Origin: Beijerinckiaceae bacterium
GTDB taxonomy: Bacteria; Pseudomonadota; Alphaproteobacteria; Rhizobiales; Beijerinckiaceae
Assembly: GCA_947455285.1 (NCBI GenBank)
Contig: CANGOK010000208.1
Location: 1-5,776, forward strand
Reading direction: 5' to 3'
Length of the DNA: 5,776 bases
The notes under the pieces are model-generated. The model ran no database searches, was not told the origin of the DNA, and saw only the letters and a program-made list of their open reading frames with translations. The translations under genes and the position numbers were made by a program. Positions 1 to 5,419 of the stretch are shown piece after piece. Position 1 is the stretch's first letter. Each line of letters starts with the position of its first letter.

Positions 1-779
1 GTGATGCGCCCGGCGCGATAAAGATCCATCAAGCCTTCGGTCAGCATCTCCGTATGAACGCCAAGGTCGCGCGCGCCGCTTTCCAGCAATTGCGAACAAA
101 CCGCGTTGGGCATGCCGCCAATGCCGATCTGCAGACAGGCGCCATCCTCGATCTCGCCCGCGATGAGCTTTCCGACGGCGACATCAACATCCGTGGCTGG
201 CGGGTTTGGCGCTTCCGGCGCGCCCCGCTCATCACCTTCAATGATGAAATCGACCTCGCTGACATGCAGCCCGTTGGACTCGCCAAAAACATAGGGAAGG
301 CCGTCGCTCACCTCGACGATGACAAGCCTGGCGCGTTCGGCAATGGCGCTATGCCAGAGGTTGGCGGCGCTGAAATTAAAATAGCCGTTTTCATCCATGC
401 GGCAGGTCTTGAAGACGACCACATCGACGGGGGGAATGAAACGTCGGTAATAATCAGGAATCTCCCCCAGATTCACCGGAATGTAATGCGCGCGGCCTGC
501 GTCATGATGCTTGCGGTCATAGCCTGAGAAATGCGTGCTGAACCAATGGAAATGATTCCCTTTGGGGTCACATTCCAGCACCGCTCGTGGACGCAGGGAG
601 ATGCAGGACCGGATCTTGACGTCGCGCAGTTCATCCCTGCGCGCCGCCAGCGCATTGTCGAACATATCAGGTTGGCAAAGGGTGATGCCGTAATCAAGCC
701 ACATGCCCGATGAGACGAAGCGGGCGGCCTCGTCGGCTGTCAGCACGCGCGCCTTGTTGGCGGCCGTTCGCATCCGCAT
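1..779 (-). CDS. Acetyl-CoA hydrolase / CoA-transferase family protein (3' end outside window)
   Basis: This gene reads leftward and stays open to the window edge, giving 259 complete codons; the C-terminal part is missing (full-length family members are roughly 430 residues). The start is the ATG at 779-777, preceded by a strong Shine-Dalgarno (GGAGG, five bases upstream); a second in-frame ATG at 773 is less well spaced. Family members move CoA between acyl-CoA and acetate or other acids (4-hydroxybutyrate or butyryl-CoA:acetate CoA-transferases) or hydrolyse acetyl-CoA in the cytoplasm. Visible family features are the FKTCRMDENGYFNFS segment, the GLHVSEVDFIIEGD segment at about residues 164-177, a glycine-rich loop (QIGIGGMPNAV) at about 214-224, and GVHTEMLTEG. 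Glu244 in HTEM sits where the catalytic glutamate that carries the CoA thioester is expected. The exact acyl substrate cannot be read from the sequence. It is transcribed divergently from padR. Family call is firm; specificity is open. Confidence 0.88.
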   Translation of the reverse strand, partial: MRMRTAANKARVLTADEAARFVSSGMWLDYGITLCQPDMFDNALAARRDELRDVKIRSCISLRPRAVLECDPKGNHFHWFSTHFSGYDRKHHDAGRAHYIPVNLGEIPDYYRRFIPPVDVVVFKTCRMDENGYFNFSAANLWHSAIAERARLVIVEVSDGLPYVFGESNGLHVSEVDFIIEGDERGAPEAPNPPATDVDVAVGKLIAGEIEDGACLQIGIGGMPNAVCSQLLESGARDLGVHTEMLTEGLMDLYRAGRI

Positions 780-810
780 GACCCCCTCCCCTGCTCCCCG
801 CGGAACCCTT

Positions 811-824
811 CCTTCTGCAGAAGG
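811..824. promoter_or_regulatory. 14-bp perfect palindrome, candidate operator
   Basis: CCTTCTGCAGAAGG is a perfect palindrome just downstream of the predicted CoA-transferase transcription start and upstream of its Shine-Dalgarno. A dyad in this position suits a repressor that blocks early elongation, and the adjacent PadR is the obvious candidate protein (inference). It does not match the ATGT-N8-ACAT operator known for PadR of phenolic-acid systems. A second small dyad, TTGC-A-GCAA, lies at 876-884, nearer padR. Confidence 0.4.
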
Positions 825-838
825 CGCCAACGGTTCTT

Positions 839-868
839 TTCATACGATCCGAAACACACTATTGTCAA
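839..868 (-). promoter_or_regulatory. Predicted sigma70-type promoter of the CoA-transferase gene
   Basis: On the minus strand a perfect -35 TTGACA (868-863) is followed after 18 bases by TATGAA (844-839). Transcription would start near 832, about 50 bases before the ATG at 779. The element lies wholly in the 126-bp divergent spacer between this gene and padR, so a regulator bound here could affect both. The assignment is by consensus match only. Confidence 0.55.
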
Positions 869-905
869 GATTATGTTGCAGCAAATTTCTAAAAAAGGCG
901 AAGCC

Positions 906-1436
906 ATGCGGCTCAGCCCCGTCTCATGTGCTGTGCTCGGGCTCATCGGCCTGCGCGGCCCATCGACATCCTACGAGCTTAAACGGGCGGCCTCGCGCAC
1001 CATCGCCTATTTCTGGCCATTTCCTCATTCGCAGCTCTACAGCGAGCCAAAGCGCCTCGCCGCAGCCGGATTGCTCATGGAGTGGAGGGAAAGCGGCGGG
1101 CGCAACCGCAAGGTTTATTCGCTGACGGACGAAGGGCGGCTGGCCCTGACGCGTTGGCTCTCAAATACGCCCGAAGAAGTCTATGAGCTGCGCGACATGG
1201 CGCTGCTGCAGCTCCAGTTCTTCGAATTCGCCAGCCGCGAAGCGATGATTGATCTTGCGCGCCAACAGAGCGCGCTGCACCACACGCGGCTCGCCACCTA
1301 TCATGAAATCGCGGCGCGGCATGAGGCGCGGCATGGCGGCAGGCGACGCATGGCGGGCCTGCGCTTAGGCGTGCTCATGGAGCAAGCCTTCATCGCGTTC
1401 TGGGATGAAATCGCGGAAAACCCTCCTAAGCCATAG
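906..1436 (+). CDS. PadR-family transcriptional regulator
   Basis: A cytoplasmic DNA-binding regulator of 176 residues, the usual size for the longer PadR subfamily. Residues about 3-78 form the winged-helix domain: MRLSPVSCAVLGLIGL opens the fold as in many PadR proteins, FWPFPHSQLYSEPKRLAAAGLL holds the recognition-helix region, and GGRNRKVYSLTDEG is the wing and strand. Residues about 90-170 are helix-rich (ELRDMALLQLQFFEF onward), matching the C-terminal dimerisation region of VirA/PadR-like proteins. I chose the ATG at 906 because the family begins directly before LSP and AAGG lies seven bases upstream. The in-frame ATG at 873 would add eleven residues and has no clear ribosome binding site. 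PadR proteins are usually ligand-released repressors of adjacent catabolic or efflux genes. This one is divergent from the CoA-transferase and convergent with the LLM operon, so its target is not settled by position alone. Confidence 0.85.
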   Translation: MRLSPVSCAVLGLIGLRGPSTSYELKRAASRTIAYFWPFPHSQLYSEPKRLAAAGLLMEWRESGGRNRKVYSLTDEGRLALTRWLSNTPEEVYELRDMALLQLQFFEFASREAMIDLARQQSALHHTRLATYHEIAARHEARHGGRRRMAGLRLGVLMEQAFIAFWDEIAENPPKP

Positions 1437-1451
1437 AGGGGCGCAGGAGGG
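1417..1451 (-). terminator. Predicted rho-independent terminator of the LLM operon, lying in the padR 3' end
   Basis: Read on the minus strand, CCCTCCT (1451-1445) can pair with AGGAGGG (1427-1421) across a 17-base loop, and four T follow (1420-1417). It lies eight bases past the stop of the substrate-binding protein gene. The stem is perfect but short, the loop is large and the T-tract is brief, so this is a moderate prediction. It overlaps the last codons of padR on the other strand. In the plus direction there is no T-run, so it should not end padR transcripts by the same mechanism. Confidence 0.4.
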
Positions 1452-1458
1452 GCTTGAA

Positions 1459-2415
1459 TCACTTCACCGCGTTGATCTGAATGAGTTCGCCGAGCTGCTT
1501 CTCATCTAGCGGCGCATTGATGAATTTGAACTGCACCGCATCCTGCATCGCCTCGGGGATGCCCCGGACCTCCTCAATCTGCAGGCTCTCCTTGGGGATG
1601 AAATCCGCCAGCATGGCCCGCACCGAAGCCTCGGGCAGGTTGGTGATGGCGATATATTTTTTCACGGCGTCGTCAGAGGCGTACATCCAGTCGAGCACCT
1701 CGCGATAAGCGCGCAGGTAGCGCACGAAGAGATCCTTCTTCTTCTCCAGCGCCTGCGCATTGGCGATCTGCACGCGGATCGTCTGCTTGCGCAGATGCTC
1801 GAGATCGCTGAGGCGTCCGATCATGCGGATGTCGCCCTTGGCGAGAACGTCGAGATTGAAGGGCGCCACGCACCAGCCGATGTCTACCTGCCCCGTCATG
1901 GCCTGTGTGGTGGTGCTGACCGCATCGCCGGTCGCCGTGGGCTTCATGTCCTTCAGGCCATATTCAGCCATGAACCGCAGCGCGCCGACCTGCGTTGACG
2001 AGCCCGCTGTCGAATAGGCGATGGTCTTGCCATTGGCTTCGCGCAGGGACGTGATCGGCGACTTCGCGGGCACGTAATAAAAGATCTCGCGAGAGCCCGT
2101 GGAGCTTGCGCCGATGATGCGCACCGGCGCGCCTTTCGAAAAAGCGCCGAAGGTGCCTGCAAGCCCTGCGCTCAGGCCCACATCCACAGCGCCCGAGATG
2201 ACAACCTGCATCGTCTCGCCGCCGCCAGACGTGTAGATGATGTCTAGGTCGAGACCGTGCTTCTGGAAGATGCCCGCCTGCTTGCCAAGCTCGGGGATCG
2301 CCCCTTCCCAGCTGCCGCGATTGGGCGATGCGACGCGGAAGGCGTCGGCCGCCGCCGCGACATTCACAAGGCCGACGAGAGCGATGAGGCTCGCTGCGAA
2401 TTTGCGCATGGACAT
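1459..2415 (-). CDS. Periplasmic ABC-transporter substrate-binding protein, NMT1/THI5/SsuA-like
   Basis: A 318-residue type-II periplasmic binding protein that should capture a small organic ligand and deliver it to an ABC importer. The N-terminus is a Sec signal peptide: basic MSMRK, hydrophobic core about 7-22, and an alanine-rich cleavage site near residues 23-25. The mature protein shows the pattern of the NMT1/THI5 and SsuA group: GSWEGAIPELGKQAGIFQKHGLDLDI (about 34-59), SGGGETMQVVISGAVDVG (about 63-80), and the ligand-loop GKTIAYSTAGSSTQ (about 129-142). These families bind sulfonates, pyrimidine precursors, taurine, nitrate-like or aromatic ligands; the ligand here is unknown. An AGGGGGA ribosome binding site lies six to seven bases before the ATG at 2415. 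It is the last gene of the operon, 15 bases after the LLM gene. No permease or ATPase gene accompanies it in the window. Confidence 0.87.
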   Translation of the reverse strand: MSMRKFAASLIALVGLVNVAAAADAFRVASPNRGSWEGAIPELGKQAGIFQKHGLDLDIIYTSGGGETMQVVISGAVDVGLSAGLAGTFGAFSKGAPVRIIGASSTGSREIFYYVPAKSPITSLREANGKTIAYSTAGSSTQVGALRFMAEYGLKDMKPTATGDAVSTTTQAMTGQVDIGWCVAPFNLDVLAKGDIRMIGRLSDLEHLRKQTIRVQIANAQALEKKKDLFVRYLRAYREVLDWMYASDDAVKKYIAITNLPEASVRAMLADFIPKESLQIEEVRGIPEAMQDAVQFKFINAPLDEKQLGELIQINAVK

Positions 2416-2430
2416 ATCGTTTCCCCCTGA

Positions 2431-3597
2431 TCAGGCGATGGCGCGCAGCTGCGGCGCATTGTTTTGGAGATGAGGCATCACTTCGCTTGCGAACAGGCGA
2501 ATGTTCTTCTCCGTTAGGTCAGCCGGCAAGGTCGCGATCTGCAACATGGCCATCAGATGGCCGAAACCCATCTCCTTCTGACAATGTTCGATGCGCTGAC
2601 GCACGGTCTGCGGGCTGCCCACGAGGATCATGCCATTGTCGATCAGCGTGTCGATGGTGGAGCTGGTGCGGTTCTTGAACTTCATCTCCATCAGCGTCTT
2701 TGTCGAGGAGATCGACGAATAGCCGGGCGGCAGACGCATTTCGATGGATGGGAAGCGCAAGAATTTATTGAAGAAGACTTCGATATGTTCCTTCAACTCG
2801 CGTCGTGCGATTTCGTCGGTCTCGGCCACATAAGTCGGGATCGCCCAGCCAAGCTGCGAGGGCTGCGCCTCATAGCCGTTCTTCTCCGCTTCATCACGAT
2901 AGGCCTTGAAGGCTTTCACGGCCACCGGATAGGGACTGAAGGTCTGGAGATAAGTATATTTACGCTCCGCCGCCGCGCACCAGACGATGGTCTCCATGCT
3001 GCCTTGCGAGGGAATCCACACGGGCGGATGGGGCGTTTGCACAGGACGCGGCCAGAGGTTCACATAATCGAATTGATAGTGCTTGCCCTGATAGCTGAAG
3101 GGGCCAGTCTCGGTCCAGGCCTTCAGGATCAGCTCGTGCGCTTCATAGAAGCGTTCATGAGAGAAGGTCGGATTGACGCTGTTGGAAAAATATTCCGAAC
3201 CAATGCCACGCACGAAGCCCGTGATGATGCGCCCGCCACTCATATGATCGAGCATGGCGAATTCTTCCGCGATCATGACGGGGTTGTTCACCAGCGGCAG
3301 GGCGCGGCCAAGAATACAGATCTTCGCCTGTTTCGTGGAACGCGCGAGCGCCGCGGCGATGAGATTGGGCGCAGGCATAAGTCCATAGGCGGTTTGATGA
3401 TGCTCGTTGACGCAAACGCCATCAAAGCCCAGCTGATCCGCCAGCTCCAACTCGCCGATATAGCGATTATAAAGCTTCATGCCCTTGGCTGAATCAAAGC
3501 AACTATTGGGGATCGTCACCCAAGCCGAATTATATTTGTCGGACTCGGCGATATCGAGATCGCCATAAGGCATCAAATGGAAGAAATAGACTTGCAT
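2431..3597 (-). CDS. LLM-class flavin-dependent oxidoreductase (bacterial luciferase-like monooxygenase)
   Basis: A 388-residue cytoplasmic flavin enzyme with the luciferase-like TIM-barrel fold. These two-component monooxygenases use reduced FMN (supplied by a separate reductase) and O2 to oxidise organic substrates. Visible landmarks are ELADQLGFDGVCVNEHH (EHH at 65-67), PLVNNPVMIAEEFAMLDHMSGGR (about 101-123) followed by GFVRGIG, the WPRPVQTPHPPVWIPSQGS segment (about 182-200), and the C-terminal GSPQTVRQRIE (about 327-337). Length and layout fit luciferase-like, rather than F420-dependent, relatives. The start is taken as the ATG at 3597: its A is also the last base of the upstream hydrolase TGA, and GGGAG lies about seven bases upstream. 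A GTG at 3600 directly before it is possible. The coupling implies co-translation with the hydrolase. The substrate is unknown; sulfonate, sulfone, aminopolycarboxylate or Baeyer-Villiger-type chemistry would all fit the family. Confidence 0.9.
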   Translation of the reverse strand: MQVYFFHLMPYGDLDIAESDKYNSAWVTIPNSCFDSAKGMKLYNRYIGELELADQLGFDGVCVNEHHQTAYGLMPAPNLIAAALARSTKQAKICILGRALPLVNNPVMIAEEFAMLDHMSGGRIITGFVRGIGSEYFSNSVNPTFSHERFYEAHELILKAWTETGPFSYQGKHYQFDYVNLWPRPVQTPHPPVWIPSQGSMETIVWCAAAERKYTYLQTFSPYPVAVKAFKAYRDEAEKNGYEAQPSQLGWAIPTYVAETDEIARRELKEHIEVFFNKFLRFPSIEMRLPPGYSSISSTKTLMEMKFKNRTSSTIDTLIDNGMILVGSPQTVRQRIEHCQKEMGFGHLMAMLQIATLPADLTEKNIRLFASEVMPHLQNNAPQLRAIA

Positions 3598-3599
3598 CA
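3595..3599 (-). promoter_or_regulatory. TGATG stop/start overlap coupling hydrolase and LLM genes
   Basis: On the minus strand TGATG contains the hydrolase stop (TGA, 3599-3597) and the LLM start (ATG, 3597-3595). A GAGGGAG ribosome binding site lies within the end of the hydrolase gene. This arrangement usually gives translational coupling and fixed protein ratios. Confidence 0.75.
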
Positions 3600-4364
3600 C
3601 TTCACTCCCTCGATGAAGGCGATCATGTCGCGCGCAACCTCTGCGCCGCGCTCTTGCGGAATGGCGTGGCCGCAGCCCTGCTGTGACTTGAACTGCGCGC
3701 CTGCGATCTCGCGCATGAAGATCTCATGGGTTGAAAAAGGAAGAATCTTATCTTCGACGCCCCATGTGATGTAGGTCGGCACGTCCACGCGATGCAGCCA
3801 ATGCGGCAGGGTCACGCTCGCCATGCGCGGCGTCCATGCGAGACGCGCAAGCCCCGCCCTGTTCTGCAAGGTGATGTCGAGCGGTTGCTCCGCGCGCGCA
3901 GCGATCTCCTTGTCCGCGAGCGCCTGATCATGAAACAGCGCGCGCACGCCTTCTTCGCCCGACAGTAGAAACACATCGACCGCAGGCCGTTGCTTGGGCA
4001 TGACGCCCGCGGGCGCAAGAAGGGACAGACTTGCTATTGCGGAGGTGGAGCGGGTGGCCGCCTCCGCAGCGATCCAGCCGCCGATGGAATGGCCAGCGAG
4101 ATGCAGCTTATCGCCCCCGAGCGCGGCGATGAGATCAAGCGTGAAGAAAGCGGCGTCGCTCACGCTCATCATCCAGTCGGGAATGAGGGAGCGGCTGAAA
4201 CCTGGGATTTCCGGCGCCATGACTTGGAATCGCTGCGCCAGCGTCTCAAGCAGCGGATCGGCCGAAGGCCCGTCGATTCCATGAAGGAACAGCAGCACCG
4301 GCCCTGTCCCCGCTTCCAGCATTCGGACATTCGTTCCACGAACGTCCAGCACAGTTTCCCGCAT
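3597..4364 (-). CDS. Alpha/beta-fold hydrolase
   Basis: A 255-residue alpha/beta hydrolase, first gene of the operon. The fold is clear: HG at 28-29 (oxyanion hole, in LLFLHGIDGPS), PEIPGFSRS at about 51-59, nucleophile Ser93 in GHSIGG (91-96), acid Asp205 in WGVEDKILP, and His233 in GCGHAIPQE. The catalytic triad is therefore complete. The sequence style resembles the epoxide hydrolase / haloperoxidase / meta-cleavage hydrolase branch, whose members hydrolyse esters, lactones or C-C bonds of ring-cleavage products; a Ser nucleophile argues against haloalkane dehalogenase or epoxide hydrolase, which use Asp. There is no signal peptide, so it should be cytoplasmic. The ATG at 4364 follows an AGGGGGAAA ribosome binding site. 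Its TGA overlaps the LLM start by one base, so a product of the oxygenase, such as an ester from Baeyer-Villiger oxidation, is a reasonable but unproven substrate. Confidence 0.87.
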   Translation of the reverse strand: MRETVLDVRGTNVRMLEAGTGPVLLFLHGIDGPSADPLLETLAQRFQVMAPEIPGFSRSLIPDWMMSVSDAAFFTLDLIAALGGDKLHLAGHSIGGWIAAEAATRSTSAIASLSLLAPAGVMPKQRPAVDVFLLSGEEGVRALFHDQALADKEIAARAEQPLDITLQNRAGLARLAWTPRMASVTLPHWLHRVDVPTYITWGVEDKILPFSTHEIFMREIAGAQFKSQQGCGHAIPQERGAEVARDMIAFIEGVK

Positions 4365-4375
4365 TGCGCGATTTC

Positions 4376-4408
4376 CCCCTGACTGTTTGGATGCAGTCTA
4401 GTCAGGGG
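4376..4408. promoter_or_regulatory. 9-bp inverted repeat over the operon promoter, candidate operator
   Basis: CCCCTGACT (4376-4384) and AGTCAGGGG (4400-4408) are perfect inverted arms separated by 15 bases. A second, offset dyad lies inside: GACTG-N8-CAGTC (4381-4398). Together they cover the predicted -10 element, the start site and the edge of the ribosome binding site, a typical place for a repressor. The 8-base spacing of the inner dyad is the same geometry as known PadR operators, although the bases differ (inference). One arm also contains the ribosome binding site, so an RNA hairpin is possible only if transcription starts further upstream than predicted. Confidence 0.5.
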
Positions 4409-4423
4409 CGGGGGGTTGTTCAA
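4395..4423 (-). promoter_or_regulatory. Predicted promoter of the hydrolase-LLM-SBP operon
   Basis: On the minus strand TTGAAC (4423-4418) and TAGACT (4400-4395) are separated by exactly 17 bases. Transcription would start near 4388, leaving a leader of about 25 bases with the AGGGGGAAA ribosome binding site. The -35 lies inside a small dyad, GGTTG-TT-CAACC (4414-4425), and the -10 lies inside a longer inverted repeat. The call rests on consensus and spacing. Confidence 0.5.
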
Positions 4424-4566
4424 CCTTCGGCTAACGGGCGCCACCCGCGTCCAATCCTCACAAACGGGTTACGAAGCGCTTGTCTTCGCCCTGAATAATT
4501 GCAAAGCTTATGTTTTGGCGCATTTTTCCGGCGAGCAGAAATCAGCCCTGCGAGCCTCAAAATTTT
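4424..4566. other. Intergenic region between the LLM operon promoter and the toxin-like gene
   Basis: This divergent spacer becomes AT-richer from about 4490. It contains an 8-bp palindrome AAGCGCTT (4474-4481) within a short dyad CGAAG-N7-CTTCG (4472-4488), which could be an operator for the HTH protein downstream (inference). TTGTCT at 4480-4485 is a possible -35 for the plus strand, but no good -10 stands at the right distance. No convincing gene was found here; the small open frames lack ribosome binding sites and resemble no family I recognise. Confidence 0.35.
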
Positions 4567-4860
4567 ATGATCGCCGGGGACAGCCAGTTGACTTACAAAT
4601 CAACCGAAGCACATATTCTGAGACTGGAAAGAGGCGGTCGGCTCATCGCGTTTGAGCTAGCGTTTGAAGTAGGCGACACTCATCGTCGGCGATTGTGGCT
4701 TCATCCCTTGGTCGCGCAGTGGGTCAGTCATCCGGGAACTGGTGAAAGGGAACGCCGCTATTTCGATGCAGTCCGCGCCTTTCTAAAGACTTTTGTTATC
4801 GGTGCAGATTTTGACAATGACGCCTGGCTACGAAAACTGAACACAGACTTTGGCGCATGG

Positions 4861-4863
4861 TAG
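4861..4863 (+). other. In-frame amber codon interrupting the toxin-like gene
   Basis: The local codons are GGC GCA TGG TAG GAA TTC AGG. Both flanks are in the same frame and join into a continuous RelE-like segment. A one-base change (for example from TAT, TAC or TGG) or a 3-base insertion could have created the stop. A sequencing error or true readthrough cannot be excluded from the sequence alone. Confidence 0.7.
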
Positions 4864-5063
4864 GAATTCAGGGTCGCGTTCCACCCGCATCATCGGCTCA
4901 TCGGCGGATTTCTGCGCCCCGGCGAATTCGTCATTCTGACGCAAGAAACGCGAAAGAACCTCGACCAAAAAGGCTTCGCGACGAAGATAAGCCAAGCAGC
5001 GAAGCTCTGGAAAATGCTTTCCTTCGACAACCGGCCATTGACGGCCCAACGCTCATTCCTTCT

Positions 5064-5068
5064 GGAGG
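5064..5068 (+). promoter_or_regulatory. Ribosome binding site of the HTH gene, inside the toxin-like gene
   Basis: GGAGG lies nine bases before the ATG at 5078 and supports that start over the in-frame ATG at 5084. It sits within the last codons of the overlapping upstream frame, so the HTH protein could still be made even though translation of the upstream gene stops at the TAG. Confidence 0.6.
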
Positions 5069-5077
5069 ACTTCGCAC

Positions 5078-5419
5078 ATGACGATGAATGACATCAGACG
5101 GAGCGAAGGTGCGGTGAAGGCGGACGCTCGCCTGAAACTCTTCTTCACCCTTCAAAAAGCATGGAAACGCCGCAGCGCCGAAGGCATGACCGCCAAGGAT
5201 CTCGCAGCCCTTCTCAATCGCGACAAGGCCTATGTGTCGCGCGTGCTCAATGGACGCACGCCGACGATCACGATTGAGACGCTAGCGCTGTTTCTCGATC
5301 GCCTCGGCCATCGCCTTGAGGTGGACTGCATCGCTGCGGAGGATATTCCAACGACCAACGTGGACGCACGCCCCAAGCGGATGCAGCGAACATCTTCAGG
5401 CCGCGAAGCCGCCGAATAA
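5078..5419 (+). CDS. XRE-family helix-turn-helix protein, probable antitoxin of a HigBA-like module
   Basis: A 113-residue DNA-binding protein. Residues about 17-32 form an amphipathic helix (ARLKLFFTLQKAWKRR), residues about 37-76 the HTH: MTAKDLAALLNRDKAYVSRVLNGR gives helices 2 and 3, and TPTITIETLALFLDRLGHRLEV follows as the closing helices and strand. The tail after about residue 90 (PTTNVDARPKRMQRTSSGREAAE) is polar and probably disordered. The start at 5078 has a good GGAGG nine bases upstream; ATG 5084 is in frame but poorly spaced. Its first 14 bases overlap the end of the toxin-like gene, so the two are probably co-transcribed and translationally coupled. HigA-type proteins neutralise the partner toxin and repress their own promoter. 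With the partner gene apparently broken, it may survive as a solitary regulator. Its TAA (5417-5419) directly abuts the tolB stop on the other strand. Confidence 0.82.
   Translation: MTMNDIRRSEGAVKADARLKLFFTLQKAWKRRSAEGMTAKDLAALLNRDKAYVSRVLNGRTPTITIETLALFLDRLGHRLEVDCIAAEDIPTTNVDARPKRMQRTSSGREAAE

Larger units (their letters stand above)
4567..5091 (+). pseudogene. Toxin-like gene (RelE/HigB-like C-terminal half) split by an in-frame TAG
   Basis: A single reading frame runs from the ATG at 4567 to the TGA at 5089-5091, broken only by TAG at 4861-4863. Upstream are 98 codons (MIAGDSQLTY... to FGAW); downstream are 75 codons in the same frame (EFRVAFHPHH... to AHDDE). The joined protein would be about 173 residues. 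The second half has three predicted beta strands (FRVAFHP, RLIGGFL, EFVILTQ) followed by basic ETRKNL, and W-EFRV at the junction recalls the WELR motif of RelE/HigB/Gp49-type mRNA-cleaving toxins. The first ~85 residues, rich in charged residues (HILRLERGGRLIAFELAFEV, RERRYFDAVRAFLKTF), are not typical RelE and I do not recognise them. The 3' end overlaps the HTH gene by 14 bases, the usual toxin-then-antitoxin order of HigBA-like pairs. The ATG at 4510 would add 19 residues that look unlike the rest; neither start has a clear ribosome binding site. Toxin identity is inference. Confidence 0.6.

Noticed and set aside
54..527. 157-codon plus-strand open frame
   Set aside because: It is antisense to the CoA-transferase frame, which is open across the whole stretch and carries the family motifs.
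873..905. Earlier ATG at 873 as the padR start
   Set aside because: It lacks a ribosome binding site and would place the start next to the predicted -35 of the divergent promoter. Family members begin at the Met before LSP, which is 906.
1421..1455. Bidirectional terminator between padR and the binding-protein gene
   Set aside because: The stem could form on both strands, but only the minus-strand transcript has a T-run after it. An alternative AAGCC/GGCTT pairing (1428-1432 with 1451-1455) also lacks a T-run, so termination of padR here is not supported.
2557..3492. 311-codon open frame on the plus strand
   Set aside because: It lies wholly antisense to the LLM monooxygenase gene, has no ribosome binding site and a composition rich in Arg, Gly and His without recognisable motifs. 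The opposite frame has clear family motifs, so this is a GC-rich shadow.
4416..4655. 79-codon plus-strand open frame before the toxin-like gene
   Set aside because: No ribosome binding site and no recognisable sequence; it overlaps the operon promoter at one end and runs in another frame through the toxin-like gene, which has the better coding character.
4857..5081. 74-codon plus-strand frame beginning MVGIQGRV
   Set aside because: It covers the second half of the toxin-like gene in a different frame and is rich in Arg and Pro. The frame that continues through the TAG gives strand-forming, protein-like sequence instead.
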